Source of the DNA: Linnemannia elongata
Taxonomy: Eukaryota > Mortierellomycota > Mortierellomycetes > Mortierellales > Mortierellaceae
Direction of reading: 5' to 3'
Length of the DNA: 64,000 bases
Assembly (NCBI GenBank): GCA_036320915.1
Contig: JAXBDG010000013.1
Coordinates: 1,178,001-1,242,000 of the forward strand
Positions within the stretch are counted from its first letter, which is position 1. Each line of letters begins with the position of its first letter. The translations under genes were made by a program, and so were the position numbers. Positions 12,014 through 25,474 of the stretch are shown here, piece after piece. The notes beneath the pieces were generated by a model that searched no databases, was not told the origin of the DNA, and saw nothing but the letters and a program-made list of their open reading frames with translations.

Positions 12014-12447
12014 ATGAATCAATGAGAGAGAAAAAAAAAATAAAATAAATTTACGCTACGGTCGATTGATTTTTTTTTTCTTTCACGTCTTATTGCAGTT
12101 GTGATATTATGCAACACGGATTGTGCAAAATCCAAAATCCCAAAAAAAAAAAAAAAAAGGATACAAAGACAAAAGGGAAGTCCCTTGAGTTCCACACAGT
12201 TTTACACGTAACGAACAGCAAAAACTTATCGCGCACGAAAAAGGGGAAATATACAGAGTACTGATATGGCACATTCTTCGATGTCCAACTTGCCGCCGTC
12301 GCGGGTAAGAAAAACTTCTTGTTTATGGATCAATGTCACAGAACAAAAAAAAAAAAAAAATAAGGACGATAAAAACTGGCTACTCTAGGTTGGAATGAGC
12401 ATGCACTCATATAGTTATCTAAAGACCAGGGAGCAAGCTACCAAGTC

Positions 12448-14010
12448 TTAATAGGCCAAGCCCGAGAGACGGACAGGGCGCTCCGAATGGTAGTGAGGCA
12501 CGGTTGGATCCGCGTTCGAGCGACCCTGCTGAGCCATGACCTGCTTGCTCAGGTCCATAATCTTGTGGGCAAACTTGTTCGCGTTTGCAAGGTACGATTC
12601 CATCGTTCCCAGCGCTAATAGATGAAAAAAAGTTCGCACGAGTAAGGGAAAGTGAAAAGATAAAAGGAGATAAATATAGGTTAGCACATGCTGAAACTAG
12701 CGATATAAAAAGCCAAAGGAAACGAAAAGGCTAGTTGAAAATCCCTCAAGAGAGTGGGGTGAGGAAGAGAAAGAGGCATAATAGGAAAAACTTACAATGC
12801 TGAGGGACGAGTACCACATTCTCGACACCGAGGCGTCGCAGCTGATCACGCCAGGCAAGTCGTCGCTTCTGAATAGCGGTCGAAGGACGACCATAGCGAC
12901 CAGTCTTGAAGCAAGCATAGTCTTCAGTCGAGTAACCCTCATCCCGAATTTCCTCCTCCAAAATCGCCTCCTGTGTCTGACCATCTACCTCGGCACACTC
13001 ATCAAAGTCGCTCGAGGGCACGACAATAGCGACACCACCCAGTTGAACAGGCTTCTCCGTCTCCGAGGCTGGCGTAACAGCCTTCTCGAGCCAGTTCAGG
13101 AACTTTTTAGTCCTCTGGCCGTCATCGTCTCCAACGCTGGTATGGATCAAGATCTGTCCCTCAAGAGACTTGCGGACCTGAACCGAGGCAGGATTGGAGA
13201 GGAGGTCCTGGTCGTCGAGGATGACCATAAAGTCAGCCTGCTGGGCGACAGTGGTGAGGTCCTTGACGTTGGTAGTGCGACCATAAGTCATCATGTTGAG
13301 TTGCGGGGTATGGGCGACGACGCGCATGCCGAGAGCCTGGGCGAGGATGCCAGTTTGGTGGCCACAGACCTGGTTGGATTCGACTCCGAGCAGCCCCAGG
13401 GTCTTGTTGCGGACCTCGTGGCAGTTGGTGTGGTCCTTGTTCCAGACCCCGTTATGAGCCTGGCGAGAGCGGCTGAGGAGCTGACGGGAGAGGATGATGG
13501 TCAGCGAGAGGCAGAGCTCACTGACAGCATAGGGCGAAGGAGTCGAGTCCAATGCCAAGATAGGGATCTATAGGTTTGAAGGTACAGTATTGGAAGAGGA
13601 TAGGAATGGGGCCCGAGTATGTTGAGGTTAGTTACCAATGCGGGGTTATTTTTGGGGTGTCGGTGTCTTATGTCAGTTGAATATGTATGTTCCAATTGAT
13701 ATATGTAGTAACTTGCATGGCTGATAGTGAGGGCCGAGGCAACACCGGCTTCGAAGCAAGCAATAGCGTGGAGGCGAGAGGTGGGCCAGTAAGAGAGCAA
13801 GTAAGAGATGATCTCTGCGGTCTTGCGGGTCCTGATGGCGATGAGGTTGCAGTAGCTCATGCGGAGCTGGATCTCGGCATAGGAGGCCTTGTGGGCGTCA
13901 AGGAACTCGAGCTGGATTCCGCCGGAGGCAAGGATGTCCTTGCAGGATTGCGGGAGGTCATCGAGGATGAGCATAGTCGGGCGGAGGGTGGTGTCGAAGG
14001 TGGAAGGCAT
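12448..14010 (-). CDS. D-3-phosphoglycerate dehydrogenase-like protein, probably catalytically dead
   Basis: Exons (minus) 14010-13717, 13567-12796, 12614-12448 give 410 aa. Intron 1 (13716-13568) starts with GCAAGT and ends CTATAG, a GC-AG intron; no GT donor nearby keeps the frame. The fold is that of D-isomer-specific 2-hydroxyacid dehydrogenases: an N-terminal lid (MLILDDLPQSCKDIL), SVAEL-like AVSELCLSL, GVWNKDHTNCHEVRNKTLGLLG, and AQALGMRVVAH. However, the NAD-binding GxGxxG is replaced by GVESNQ, the catalytic Arg position (ASRG in yeast Ser3/Ser33) reads TSVG, the Glu in DVYPHEP is not kept, and the catalytic PH reads PQ. There is no C-terminal ACT domain, so the protein is shorter than Ser3 (469 aa). 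It therefore looks like a diverged paralogue without serine-biosynthetic activity; a regulatory or structural role is possible but not shown. Confidence 0.72.
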
Positions 14011-14142
14011 TGTTGGTTGAGGTTGGAGGGGGGTATGTTATGCTGTATGTAGGTATATGTGTATGTGGTGTGTGTGTATGTGTATAAATGTAAGTAGAGT
14101 GAATGCAATGAAAGGGGAGGGATGATGATGAGGTAAAGACAA

Positions 14143-15510
<1,368 letters not shown>

Positions 15511-17812
15511 ATGTGCCGCATGCTACTCTACAAGGGCAACCAGCCCATCCAGCTGGCCCATGTACGTTCTCATCCTCGTACTAGTTCACCAGTTCACTTC
15601 AGGTCTTTTATTTTTCACATTCACTCTTCTCACTCCTCTTTCTCATTCGCTCCTGTGAACCAATGTAGCTCTTGACAAAACCCGCACACTCAATCATCAA
15701 CCAGTCCTTCGACTCGAAGCTGCGACTTGATACACGGAGACCTATCAATGGTTAGTATCGAAACAAATCACAACGTGGTGTAACAGTTCCACCATCTATG
15801 CAGAGTATGGCGTATGTATGGCTCATAAAGAGGAAAAGTACTAATGCATATTTGTGTTTATGTTTTTCATTGTTGATCTATTGTAGGCGATGGCTTTGGA
15901 GTTGGTAAGGACTAAGGATCGATTCGCAGGCTTGACACACAGACACATTCCTTTTATCTTCATGGTGTCCCCTATTCACCATATCTATGGATGCGAAAGA
16001 GCTAGAACAAAAGCACAGCATCGTTGTCAGATAGACGCGAGAAAGCAGGCGAGACTGGAAGAGAAGTGATCATGTCTCCCTATGGAAGTGAAAAGAGCAA
16101 GAGATGAAGAGAGAGAGACTGGGAAAAAAGTACCAAGTGGTTGTGGGAGAGATTGAAAGGTGACTCTTATGGATGAGAAAGAGAGACAGATGGAGAAGTG
16201 TGGTTCAACAGGGATGTCATTCTTCCTTCTCCTCCTACTCTGTCACCTTTATCCCCCTCTTTTCTCTCCTGCCTCTGATTGCCCCTGTGGTCACGGCAGG
16301 ATCTCTTTCTCTAGCCCATGGGTTTTTTGTTTACTCTCCGGGATAGGAAAGAAGCTAATGGGCGAAAACTACCAACCCAAACTGGATTGAGGCGAGATAT
16401 ACAATCAATGGACCTTTAGAGATCAGCAACAGGATGAATACTTGCAAAGCTCAAGATATCCTCTGGAAAAACAAGAGACACCATTGGGAGACTGCCATGA
16501 ACTGGGACAAGCGAACTGACTCATTCACCAATTTGAATTGTATTTTCTTCTTTGACTTGTTTAGGATGGTATGAATCAGAGCCTGACCCGGAACTTGGAG
16601 CTGCTCCCTGTATCTTTACCTCAGTGACACCTGCATGGAACAACATGAACCTGATCCGCCTTGCCGACAAGATCAAGAGTCCACTCGTCTTTGCTCACGT
16701 CAGGGCATCAACTGCTGGATCCGTCTCAGAGAGCAACTGTAAGCAACAGCATATATTATTTTCCCGACTGCATAGAGTACATTGAAGGAACAATCGGATT
16801 ATGCAATCAAGAAAAAAACGACTCACCCTTTCAGCGCTTCTTGTTGTTTATAGGCCATCCATGGCAGTATGGACGACTCATGTTTATGCACAACGGCAAT
16901 GTGGCTGACTTCAACCTGGTAAGAACAAGGACTTTCTTGGGAGACTAGAAAGCACCCATTGGACGTTTTTGCTCCCAACCAAAATGGTTTTTCCCCCTGT
17001 CTAACCATGTGTATGCACAACGTGCCTGCCCTTCCTCGGAACCATAGATCAAACGCAAGGTGCAGGAGTCATTGTCAGACGAAATCTTTTTGACAGTCAA
17101 CGGAAACACAGATTCGGAATGGGCGTTTGCCGTCTTTCTCAGCCAATTGAAAACCCCTCTCCAGGCAGAGCCCTTCTGCCACAGTGTCCTCAAGGAGGCC
17201 ATTCTCAAGACCATCGCCAAGTTGAACGCCTGGGGTAAAGAGGCTGGAATCACCGAGGCGTCGATGATGAACTTTGCAGTCACAGATGGTGTCAGTGTTG
17301 TCTGCTCGCGGTATATCAGCTCAAGGACTCTGGAGGCGGCCAGTCTGTATTTCTCGTCGGGCACAAGGTTTGAGAGCTACAAGCCTGGGCACTACAGGAT
17401 GATCAAGGCTGACAAGCGAGAGGATATTGTCGTCATTGCATCGGAGCCCCTGACATTCGAGAAGGCCGACTGGCTGACGATACCCTCAAACACCGTGGTT
17501 GTCATTACCTCCAAACTCAATGTCCTCATGTACCCAATCGTCGACGAGTATCATAATCCCACGCCCTTGGGTCGCGTACCGGAGCAGGCTAGTGTTGCTG
17601 TTGTTCAGGGCGAGGGCCGTGGTGATGGAGCACGGGATCAGCGTCATCGGGAAGTCGTCTTCGTAGACGATCATCGAGCCATCCCTACAGTGCCAGCAGT
17701 GGATTCCCCTCGTCCTGATAAGGAGCAGAGCACGATGGGCCATTCTGATTCTGCGGCGAGAGATGCTCCAGCTCAAGCATTAGCAAGCACGGCGCCCGTC
17801 ATGGTCGCCTAG
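15511..17812 (+). CDS. DUG3: DUG3-like class II glutamine amidotransferase (glutathione degradation)
   Basis: Dug3 supplies the amidotransferase-like subunit of the cytosolic Dug1-Dug2-Dug3 route, where the Dug2/Dug3 complex cleaves the gamma-glutamyl bond of glutathione. Exons 15511-15561, 15669-15750, 15887-15904 (18 nt), 16565-16738, 16854-16918, 17048-17812 give 384 aa (yeast 357). Cys2 in the N-terminal MCRMLLYKG is the expected nucleophile after Met removal. Further class II signatures: AHSIINQSFDS, RRPINGDGFGVGWY, FAHVRAST, NCHPWQYGRLMFMHNGN and GNTDSEWAFA. The C-terminal half has LNFAVTDG and VASEPLTFEKADW. The last 60 residues are low-complexity. Intron 3 (15905-16564) is 660 nt, much longer than other introns in the window. 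Confidence 0.92.
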
Positions 17813-17919
17813 GTAGATTTTTTTTATTGAAGAGCTTCTAATACATCCCACTTGTACTTTTACGACCACAGTTCTTTGCTCCAGTCTATCTATGAATGGC
17901 TCTTTTATTTTCATGATGT

Positions 17920-19294
17920 CTACGCTGAGAGATGCTCCTTGCGGATATATTCCCGCCAATGGTACAAGAATGTAGTCTCTCCATCTTCACGGCCCCACTC
18001 CTTTGCCTGACGACAATCAACCAACCCCATCTCGTTCATCCAGAAATCGAAATCGGCAATCACATCGGCATGTGTCTTCCTGAGCGGGAACATGATATGG
18101 AAGGCGGGCCGGCGACGCTCAAGAGGAATCTGTGTGTCGTCCGAGATTAGATCCTTCTTCAGGTACTCGTCCACCACATGGGCGACCAACTCTGCATGCC
18201 CGTGGTCGTAGACCACCTCGGCGCCGATGATCAGGCCCATACGGTCTGATTCTGTCAGTTCTTGACAGTCCGTCTCGTCGTCCTTGGGTTCCGTTGGTTT
18301 TGAGGATGGTGCGAGGTTATCGTACTCTGTCGACCTGTGAGGAGTCTCCACCGTGGTTTTATCCTGGTCCTGCCCGTCACCCTTGAACTGCCAAGCATTC
18401 CAACGAAGCTTCCGTTTCCGAAGGATATCCCGCCAGTCCAGCAGTCGGATATCGCACTTGCTGTCGAGGTTGTTGAGTTTGCTGTTGTGGTGGAGGGTTG
18501 CGATGACGTTTGGGTGGTAGTCTGAGAGGATGACTTTGGGGCCGTTTGGGTTTGAGTAGAGTGCTGCTGTAAAGCCAACCAGTCCTGTTCCACTGCCGAG
18601 TTCCAGGATCTTTGGGGGTGCTAGTTGTGTTGATGGAGGAATGGTTGGTGCTTCGTTTGTCCATGGTTCCAGCTGGGGTATATCTCCTTGTGCGATGTGT
18701 CTAGTTGGAGCGAGGGTGAGAATCGTTAGGATCTGTTTTAAATTTTGATCCGCCTTGCGCCTACAAAGAAGCTAGGCTGAAGACCTCTGAGGCACCTTAC
18801 TTGGACAGGAGGTAGGCTGATCCAAAAGTCTTGAATCCAACATCACCACCCGTAAAACTCGGATCATGGATCTTTAGCGACTGAGGCGGGTTTGATCGAA
18901 ATGTCCAAGTCCTAGTCATGGCCCCCGACGCAGCCCGTCCACAGAAATGAGCCACACATGCCGAGACTCGTTCTGTCAGCTTCTCGTGCTCCTGTCGATA
19001 CTCTTTCTCCTCCTCGGTCTCTTCCAATTCTACAACATTTCCAGAGTCGTCTTCTTCTTCCTCGGGAGGAGCGGATTCTTCAAGCTTGACGAGGGATTTG
19101 AAGAGCCAGTTCATGAGTGCCTGGTCTTCATCATCGCCATCGTTTTGTTGAGAACGGTAGGAGTCGATATCGTTTCCGTCCTGATCGAGACCTTGGTCGA
19201 TCCTGTCCTGGGAGTACTTGTATGCGATCCTGTCCTCGATGGTCTTGAGTTTTGCCAAAGATGCTGGTGGGAGGAGTGACGACGTTACAGCCAT
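17920..19294 (-). CDS. EFM2-like protein-lysine methyltransferase (Methyltransf_16 family)
   Basis: Predicted SAM-dependent methyltransferase; yeast Efm2 methylates a lysine in translation elongation factor 2. Exons (minus) 19294-18801 and 18700-17920 give 424 aa, very close to Efm2 (419 aa). Residues about 80-100 are an acidic Glu-rich run. Then come FRSNPPQSLKIHDPSF and GFKTFGSAYLLSK (the lead-in seen in this family), the SAM motif I PKILELGSGTGLVGFTAAL, the acidic post-I VILSDYHPNV, LLDWRD, and GAEVVYDHGHAELV matching the family's DVVY-type motif. The EFM2 assignment rests on length and the N-terminal extension; another METTL21/EEF2KMT-type subfamily is possible. It is divergent from the hexosaminidase gene. 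Confidence 0.78.
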
Positions 19295-19390
19295 GTTTCC
19301 TGGTATGGGAGGTAAATGAAATGGTGAGGTGAGGGGTTGTTGAAGAGTAGAAAGAGGTGGATATTAGGATCGACCATTGAAATGCACTGC

Positions 19391-19424
<34 letters not shown>

Positions 19425-20044
19425 CAGTGGCTTTCCCTGCTCAATTGTGACTGGTCTTTGATCACACCCCCTGAAGTGTGAATTGCTTAGCGCAGAGCTT
19501 GGGCCAACGACAGGAGTGGTCCAAGGGTGTTCACAAGGCCTGTTTAAAAGTGTGGGAGAAACCATCTTACTTTATCACCCACTCTGCCTCCCTTCATTGT
19601 TCTTCTTTACTCACTCACTCACTCACTCACTCCCAAATTACTCCCTTCCTCCTTCCCTCTGACTATCTTCCTCAATTCATCCGTCTTTGTGTCACCTCCA
19701 TAGTCCATTATTAGGAAGGAAAGAACTCTTTAAAGTTACCTCCTTTCTGGTACTCTCACTCCCACTCCCACTTCCACTTCCAAGCGCCCAATTTATATCA
19801 TTTACACATATCGCTCACGACAGCCCACCTTGTCCCCTTGACCCTTCTCTCCTTCTCCTCTCCCTTCTCCTTGTCTCCAGCAGGAACATCTTTTCCCCTC
19901 CTTCACTTCCTCCTTCTCCTTCACCCTTTCTCTCACACACTCTACCCTCTCCTTCTTGGGGGAAACAAGGACGAACACAGGTTTACAAACCAAACCTTTT
20001 GAACCATTGACGTCCTAATTGGATTCAGGAATCAGCCCAACGCA
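19295..20044. promoter_or_regulatory. Divergent upstream region with T32 run (EFM2-like / hexosaminidase)
   Basis: 750 bp between two divergent start codons. It contains a 32-base T run (19393-19424) about 100 bp from the methyltransferase start, a TCAC repeat near 19610-19632 and a C/T-rich leader in front of the hexosaminidase ATG. No coding sequence supported. Confidence 0.5.
19393..19424. repeat. T32 homopolymer
   Basis: Thirty-two consecutive T on the plus strand, in the shared upstream region of the divergent EFM2-like and hexosaminidase genes. On the methyltransferase sense strand it is poly-A, a possible nucleosome-depleting element. Confidence 0.95.
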
Positions 20045-22779
20045 ATGTCGAAAAAGAATGACGCCCGGTCTCCTGCAAAAGGTTCTTACTCGCCCCTGAG
20101 TCTGCACGACCCCGATACCGTCCTGGACGATCGTCCTGCAAAACAAAAGGTATTAAAAGAAAAGAATGGCCGTCTATAATGCGGCTTACTTCTTTCTTTC
20201 ACCTCTTTTTTATATATATCGTTTTTGCTCCGTGCTGTCTGTGTAGAACGCGGATTTGTACACCCGCTGACTGACTTGTTGGAACCTCGCCATTGTCCTT
20301 TGTTCATCCTTATTTCATTGCATCATTCATCGAAACATTACACTAAAATAGCGCAACATAGCGCACGCCAACGACAACAGCAGCGACAGCGACGACGACG
20401 ATATGGATCACCACGGACAGGGGCGCACGAGCATCGAAATCGAGCCCACTGCTGCGGGCTCATCTTCTTCCTCCGCCATCCACGGAACATCAACCCGTCG
20501 ACCCACTTCTTCTCAACAACGACTCCAATCACCCGACGAGGATATTCATAGCCCCGACGATGATGGTCGTGAAGGAAGCGGCGGTGGTGGCATGAAGAGC
20601 TCACATTGGGGTCGCAATTGGATCCGATATGTTGCTTTTGCGTGTATTACTGCAGCCCTGGTGCTTTTGATCACTTTGCTTGTCTTGAGACCGTGGCAGC
20701 AAAAGCAGAGTAGGTTGACTGAAGGCGACGATGTATTTGTTATACACAAATAGGATTTTGAAGGCTATGCGAGCATATGCTAACCACTTATACATTTCTT
20801 TTCGTTACATATTATAGAACTGCTGCCGATCACGAACGATGCAGTGAAGGTGCTGCCAGAGAACCAACCCATCTGGCCAGCCCCAAAGTCATTCTCCCAC
20901 GGCGAAGGATCAGAAAAGGTCATCTTGACGCCCAACTTCCAGATCAAGGTCCAGTCCTCCGCCAACAGTCCGCCTGTCGCATTAGCACCAGATTCCATTC
21001 TGGCAAAGGCTATTGCCCGCTGCATGGACCGACTTCAGGTCAAACGCAACACCACCATCTGGGCAACCGACGCGCCCGGTGCAGATATTGATGGCACTGC
21101 AGCTGCAGCTGCACCGCTTGCAGAACTCACGCTTGTAGTTGACAACACACAGGCCAAGCTGGAGTACGGGATGATCGAATCATATGCTATCAACATTGTG
21201 GGCAAGCATACTGGAAACACAGAGGGAACTCCACAGTCGCTTGTGGACTTGGAGAAGCGAGCGCTTCATCATGTCGCTTCTCTTAGAGCGAGGGCGGAAC
21301 CGGACTCTCCACCTGCCACTACAGCAGTCATTACCGCGAGCACACAGTGGGGCGCCATTCATGCGCTGGATACTTTCACCCAGATCGTGGTTGCAACCAA
21401 AGCGACTGCAGCCAATGCAGCGCCAGCCTCACCTCCAGAGGCGACCAATAACCAATTGGAGATCCCCAATACCCCTTGGTCGATTCTTGACGAGCCTCGC
21501 TTCTCGCACCGTGGGATCTTGTTGGATACTTCGCGCAACTATATCGGCGTGCCCGACATCATCCGCACCTTGGACGCCATGGCAGTCGTGAAACTTAATG
21601 TTTTTCATTGGCATGTCTTGGACCAGCAAACATACCCTCTTGTGTCCAAGGCCTTCCCAGACCTCACCGCCAAGGGTGCCCAGGACCCCGGAAAGATCTA
21701 TACCCCTCAGGATGTTGCGGCGATCATCCAGCATGGATTAGAGCGCGGTATTCGTGTCCTCCCAGAGTTTGATTCTCCGGGCCATGCGGCAAGTTGGGGT
21801 CGCGCGTACCCGAACCTGACGGTCTGTCTGGATGCCCTACCTCATTCAACATATGCCGCCGAGCCGCCTGCTGGACAGTTGGACCCTCTAGAGCCGTTTA
21901 CTTACACTGTCTTGGACACACTCGTCAAGGAATGGTCAGGGCTCTTCCCTGATTCTCAGGCGCATATTGGTGGAGATGAGGTCAACATGAACTGCTGGAA
22001 GACCTCCAAGCGACTCTCGGATTATATTTATAACGAGAACCACCGGGCTGAGTATGAGAAGGCCATCATGCCCGTTGTGGATACCCCCAATCCGACGACG
22101 AGGACTGCTGCTGGACGTCAGAGTGGAGAGGATAGATTGTTGGAGTTGTATCTGGACCGGATCTTTGCCATGTTTATTGCTCAGGGCAAGAGACCGATTG
22201 TCTGGGAGGAGATGGCGCTTGAGCATAATGTCCGGTTGCCTAGTTCGGCTATTATCCAGGTCTGGAAGGACGCTACCAATGCCAAGAAAGGTACCTCACT
22301 CGATGCATATGTTGGTCTGCTGCCCCATTTCATTTTCATTCACATTCCGTTTTGCTAATCGTCTTATCTTTGTCTTGGAACTTTGATTCTGACGGATACA
22401 TAGTCATTGCGCAAGGACGGCCAGTCATCTTGTCGAGCTCCGAGTTCTGGTACCTGGATTGCGGAGCAGGCGCATGGCTCATCGGGTCCCAGGGTCAAAG
22501 CTGGTGCAAGTTTGCCAGCTGGCAACGAAGTAACGCCCAATCCCTTTTTTTTCCTTCCTTTCAAAGACGTTCCTTCAGCTGCCTAGCCCCAACAATATTT
22601 ACTCACAAAAACACACTCAACTTATTTTTCTTACTAGTTTACTCGTACGCCCTCACGGATGGAATGAGTGAAGAAGAACAAAAGATGGTCTACGGAGGCG
22701 AGATCTGCATGTGGGGGGAACAGACGGATTCTTCAAACTTGGACTCGAGTGTCTGGCCCCGCTCTGCGGCTGCTGCCGA

Positions 22780-22821
<42 letters not shown>

Positions 22822-23086
22822 GATTGCCAGTTTCATCTATGTTTCTATACCAGATAGGGATAGAAGCGCCTTATATGCTCACCAAACGTTACAACTCTTC
22901 TGTGATTTTCTTATTTAGGTCCTATGGAGTGGCACAAAGGACACAACGGGACACGCAAGGCCGCTACTCGACGCTTCCAGGCGCTTGAGCGCCGTACGCG
23001 AGAGGCTGGTCCAGATGGGCATCAGAGCAGCGCCCATGTTCCCATCCTGGTGTGCCAAACACCCCGAAGCCTGTCTCGTGGAATAA
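20045..23086 (+). CDS. Membrane-anchored beta-N-acetylhexosaminidase (GH20)
   Basis: Releases terminal GlcNAc/GalNAc from chitin oligomers and glycans by substrate-assisted catalysis. Exons 20045-20149, 20352-20709, 20818-22290, 22404-22529, 22638-22780, 22919-23086 give 790 aa. The first 127 residues are hydrophilic with an SDSDDDD acidic run; residues about 128-147 (YVAFACITAALVLLITLLVL) form a single membrane segment with basic residues before it, so this is a type II signal anchor rather than a cleaved signal peptide. The GH20 part follows: WPAPKSFSHG, RGILLDTSRNY, FHWHVLDQQTYP, EFDSPGHAASW, and the catalytic Asp541-Glu542 pair in HIGGDEVN, then W-containing WEEMALEH and YGGEICMWGEQ. The last intron begins GTAAAA with 38 A, directly at the donor. 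It is convergent with RFT1, 92 bp away. Likely in the vacuole, Golgi or plasma membrane. Confidence 0.92.
22783..22820. repeat. A38 homopolymer at a 5' splice site
   Basis: Thirty-eight A immediately after the GT of the hexosaminidase intron 5 donor (22781-22782). The intron ends at TTATTTAG 22918. Confidence 0.93.
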
Positions 23087-23178
23087 ACCCCCATAGCTCC
23101 CTTTTTCTCTCTCCACACACACACCCTCAAACAAATAAAAATGCAAAGTCGTCTATTTATTTTATCACATTGAAAAAA

Positions 23179-25474
23179 TTATCGTCGTCGTTGTCTAACA
23201 ATACTCTGAATGTCCCTCAAAAACTGCTTCTCAGTGACAAAAATAACGCCCATGACGACCACAAACGCCGCAACGCCAATCCCCAAATGAACAGCCTTGT
23301 TGTACAACCCCTCCCATCCGATCCACTGCTCCGTCGTCGCGGTTAAAACAAACGCCGCACCAAAGGCCACCAGGACCGTGGGTCGGGGGATAATGTTTTG
23401 CCATGGCACATATGCGAACCTGGCAAGGACACCTTCCTTGGCAGTGGTTGACGATTTCCCTGCAATTGGAATATACCGTCCATAGTAACCTGACAAGAAC
23501 CACATACTCCAAACGATCCGCATGATCAAGTTCACACAATTGGCCAAAACAATCCCCTCAGCCTTCAGATTCAGCGTACCCATCAAAAACGCGCCTGTAC
23601 TACAAAACACAGCTGAGAATCCAATCATCCAATAAGAAAGAACCCCCAACTCCTTCTCCGACGCGACAGCCTGGACTACCGCCTCCGTGATACCATTCAG
23701 CCCCATGATAGGGACATAGTAACAGTACAGACTCAACACCTGGGGGGCTTTTGTTCCGGTGGACCAGTACCGTCCGACGACCAGATCGATTAGGGTTGCG
23801 GTGTAGTGGGTTCCAAAGGCGATAAAGACGAGACCGAGGAGAATATGAAACTTCATGATGGTCAACAGCAGGTTGCGAGAGAGGACCAAGTTGTCCAATT
23901 GAGTTTCCGTCAGCGTCCTGGAGGTTGGAGTAGTGGTGTTGCTGGTCTTTTCAGAGTTGGTATCCTTATTGCCTGAGGGTGTCGATCCAGGCGCAATGTC
24001 GCTCAAAAGTCGGCTGAACAATGTCCTGCTCGTCTCCTCCATAGGTTGAAACAAAATCCTAGCAATCAGCGATCCTGTTTTTATATATAGAAAAGAACCA
24101 AGAAGAGTATTAGAGAAAGGAGCGCACATAGCATGATAATGTGGAGGAACGCAAATTTCACGTGTCAAACTCACCATAGTTGACCACAAAGGCATAGACA
24201 CCCTGGGCGGTTGCATCGGCGAACTTGGCCATCATCATTTTGTCTCCTTCTGTAAGAATATGCTTGAGCAATGACTGGGAGGTAAGCGTCTTGGACAGCT
24301 TGAGCAGTTCCTTGTCAAAGTAAAACGACTCGCTCCTATTGCGGATCAAATTAAAATATATAGGGCGTGCAATTAAGTGCCCAACCTTCTTCAAACCCAA
24401 AACAACAAGATACGACACGATATTGAAACAGATCATGCTGCGATCGACTTACTGTCCATCCTTGCCCACTCTAGTGAGTCTGCGAGGAAGAAGTGCGCTC
24501 ATGGAGACAGTATCATCGTCCGAGTTCGGCTGATCTTCGACCGCAATACCATCGCGCTTCTTGATCGCAGCTGCCATCCTCTTCCTGTCCAGATCTCGTC
24601 TCTCCGTGCTCTTGCTCCAGAACGCCAACAAGAATCCTCCGAGCGTCAACAGTCCATACACAAACTGAGCAATCGCAAAGGCAAGGACACCCATCGTGTT
24701 CGTGTTCGTGTTGGATCCCTCTGACGAGGATCCTGTCACTGCTGTACGGGAGCCATAGACGGTCAGGGCACAGGTCAGGACACATCTCACAATGACAGCG
24801 GTTCCCTCGACAGAGACACGTGTCTTGAACCACAGCTTGTACTGTGCGACCATGAACATGGGCTCGGCCAGTAACTCGACCAGTGCAGAGATACCGTACA
24901 AGTAGATCGACAATCTATATCCTGGGAAGAGACCTTCGCTCGCGTCGGTCACCTGCAAGAGGTAGTATCCGACGGCGAGACAGGTCATCAGAGCGCCGAC
25001 AGGGATGGGCGCATAGACCATGTTGACCAACTTTTGAAGTCGATACGCCTCAGAACCGGGAGTGAGCCGCATCTTTTCCGTCCCCTTGTTATCCGATGGC
25101 GTCGTTCCCTCCTCCCCCTCTGTAGAATCGTCGCTGACACGGATGGCTGCACAGCGGACACCCTCCCTGGAAAGGAATAGGATTGTGTTGAGAAGCAGCT
25201 CAAGTTGCACAGAAGCGATCCCCAAAGTCTCGGCAGAGGTGAAGCGGAGTAAGACTTGATTGAGGGTGAAAGTCAGCATACGAGAGACAAATTGAAGGAG
25301 GACCAAGTAAGAGGCGCCCTGAACGGACGAGGAGAGGATGGATGAGGCCTGGTCAGTGGACTTGATGTCGACGTTGCTGGCTGGGTCGTTGGTGGAGGAT
25401 GTGGATGACGTTGGAGGGTGGTCGGAATTAGGGACGGAGGACCGCTGCCGGAGCGTGGGTCCTGATGTGTCCAT
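23179..25474 (-). CDS. RFT1: RFT1, ER oligosaccharide-lipid translocation protein
   Basis: Polytopic ER membrane protein needed for transfer of Man5GlcNAc2-PP-dolichol to the lumenal side in N-glycosylation; whether it is the flippase itself is debated. Exons (minus) 25474-24453, 24335-24175, 24074-23179 give 692 aa. The N-terminal 50 residues are Ser/Thr-rich; then the family start GASYLVLLQFVSRMLTFTLN, LGIASVQLELL, LFLSREGVRCAAIR, YGISALVELLAEPMFMV, the highly conserved FYFDKELLKLSKTLTSQSLLKH followed by GDKMMMAKF, and C-terminal membrane segments including NGITEAVVQAVASEKEL. The protein is longer than human RFT1 (541 aa) because of the N-terminal extension and loops rich in Glu/Thr/Asn. 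It functions in the same pathway as the phosphomannomutases at 56-59 kb. Confidence 0.93.

Noticed and set aside
12797..13573. 258-codon frame on the plus strand across the dehydrogenase-like gene
   Set aside because: No family features; the minus strand gives a coherent dehydrogenase fold with matching splice sites.
16160..16390. 76-codon frame inside DUG3 intron 3
   Set aside because: No domain and no splice signals linking it to DUG3; low-complexity and Leu-rich by composition.
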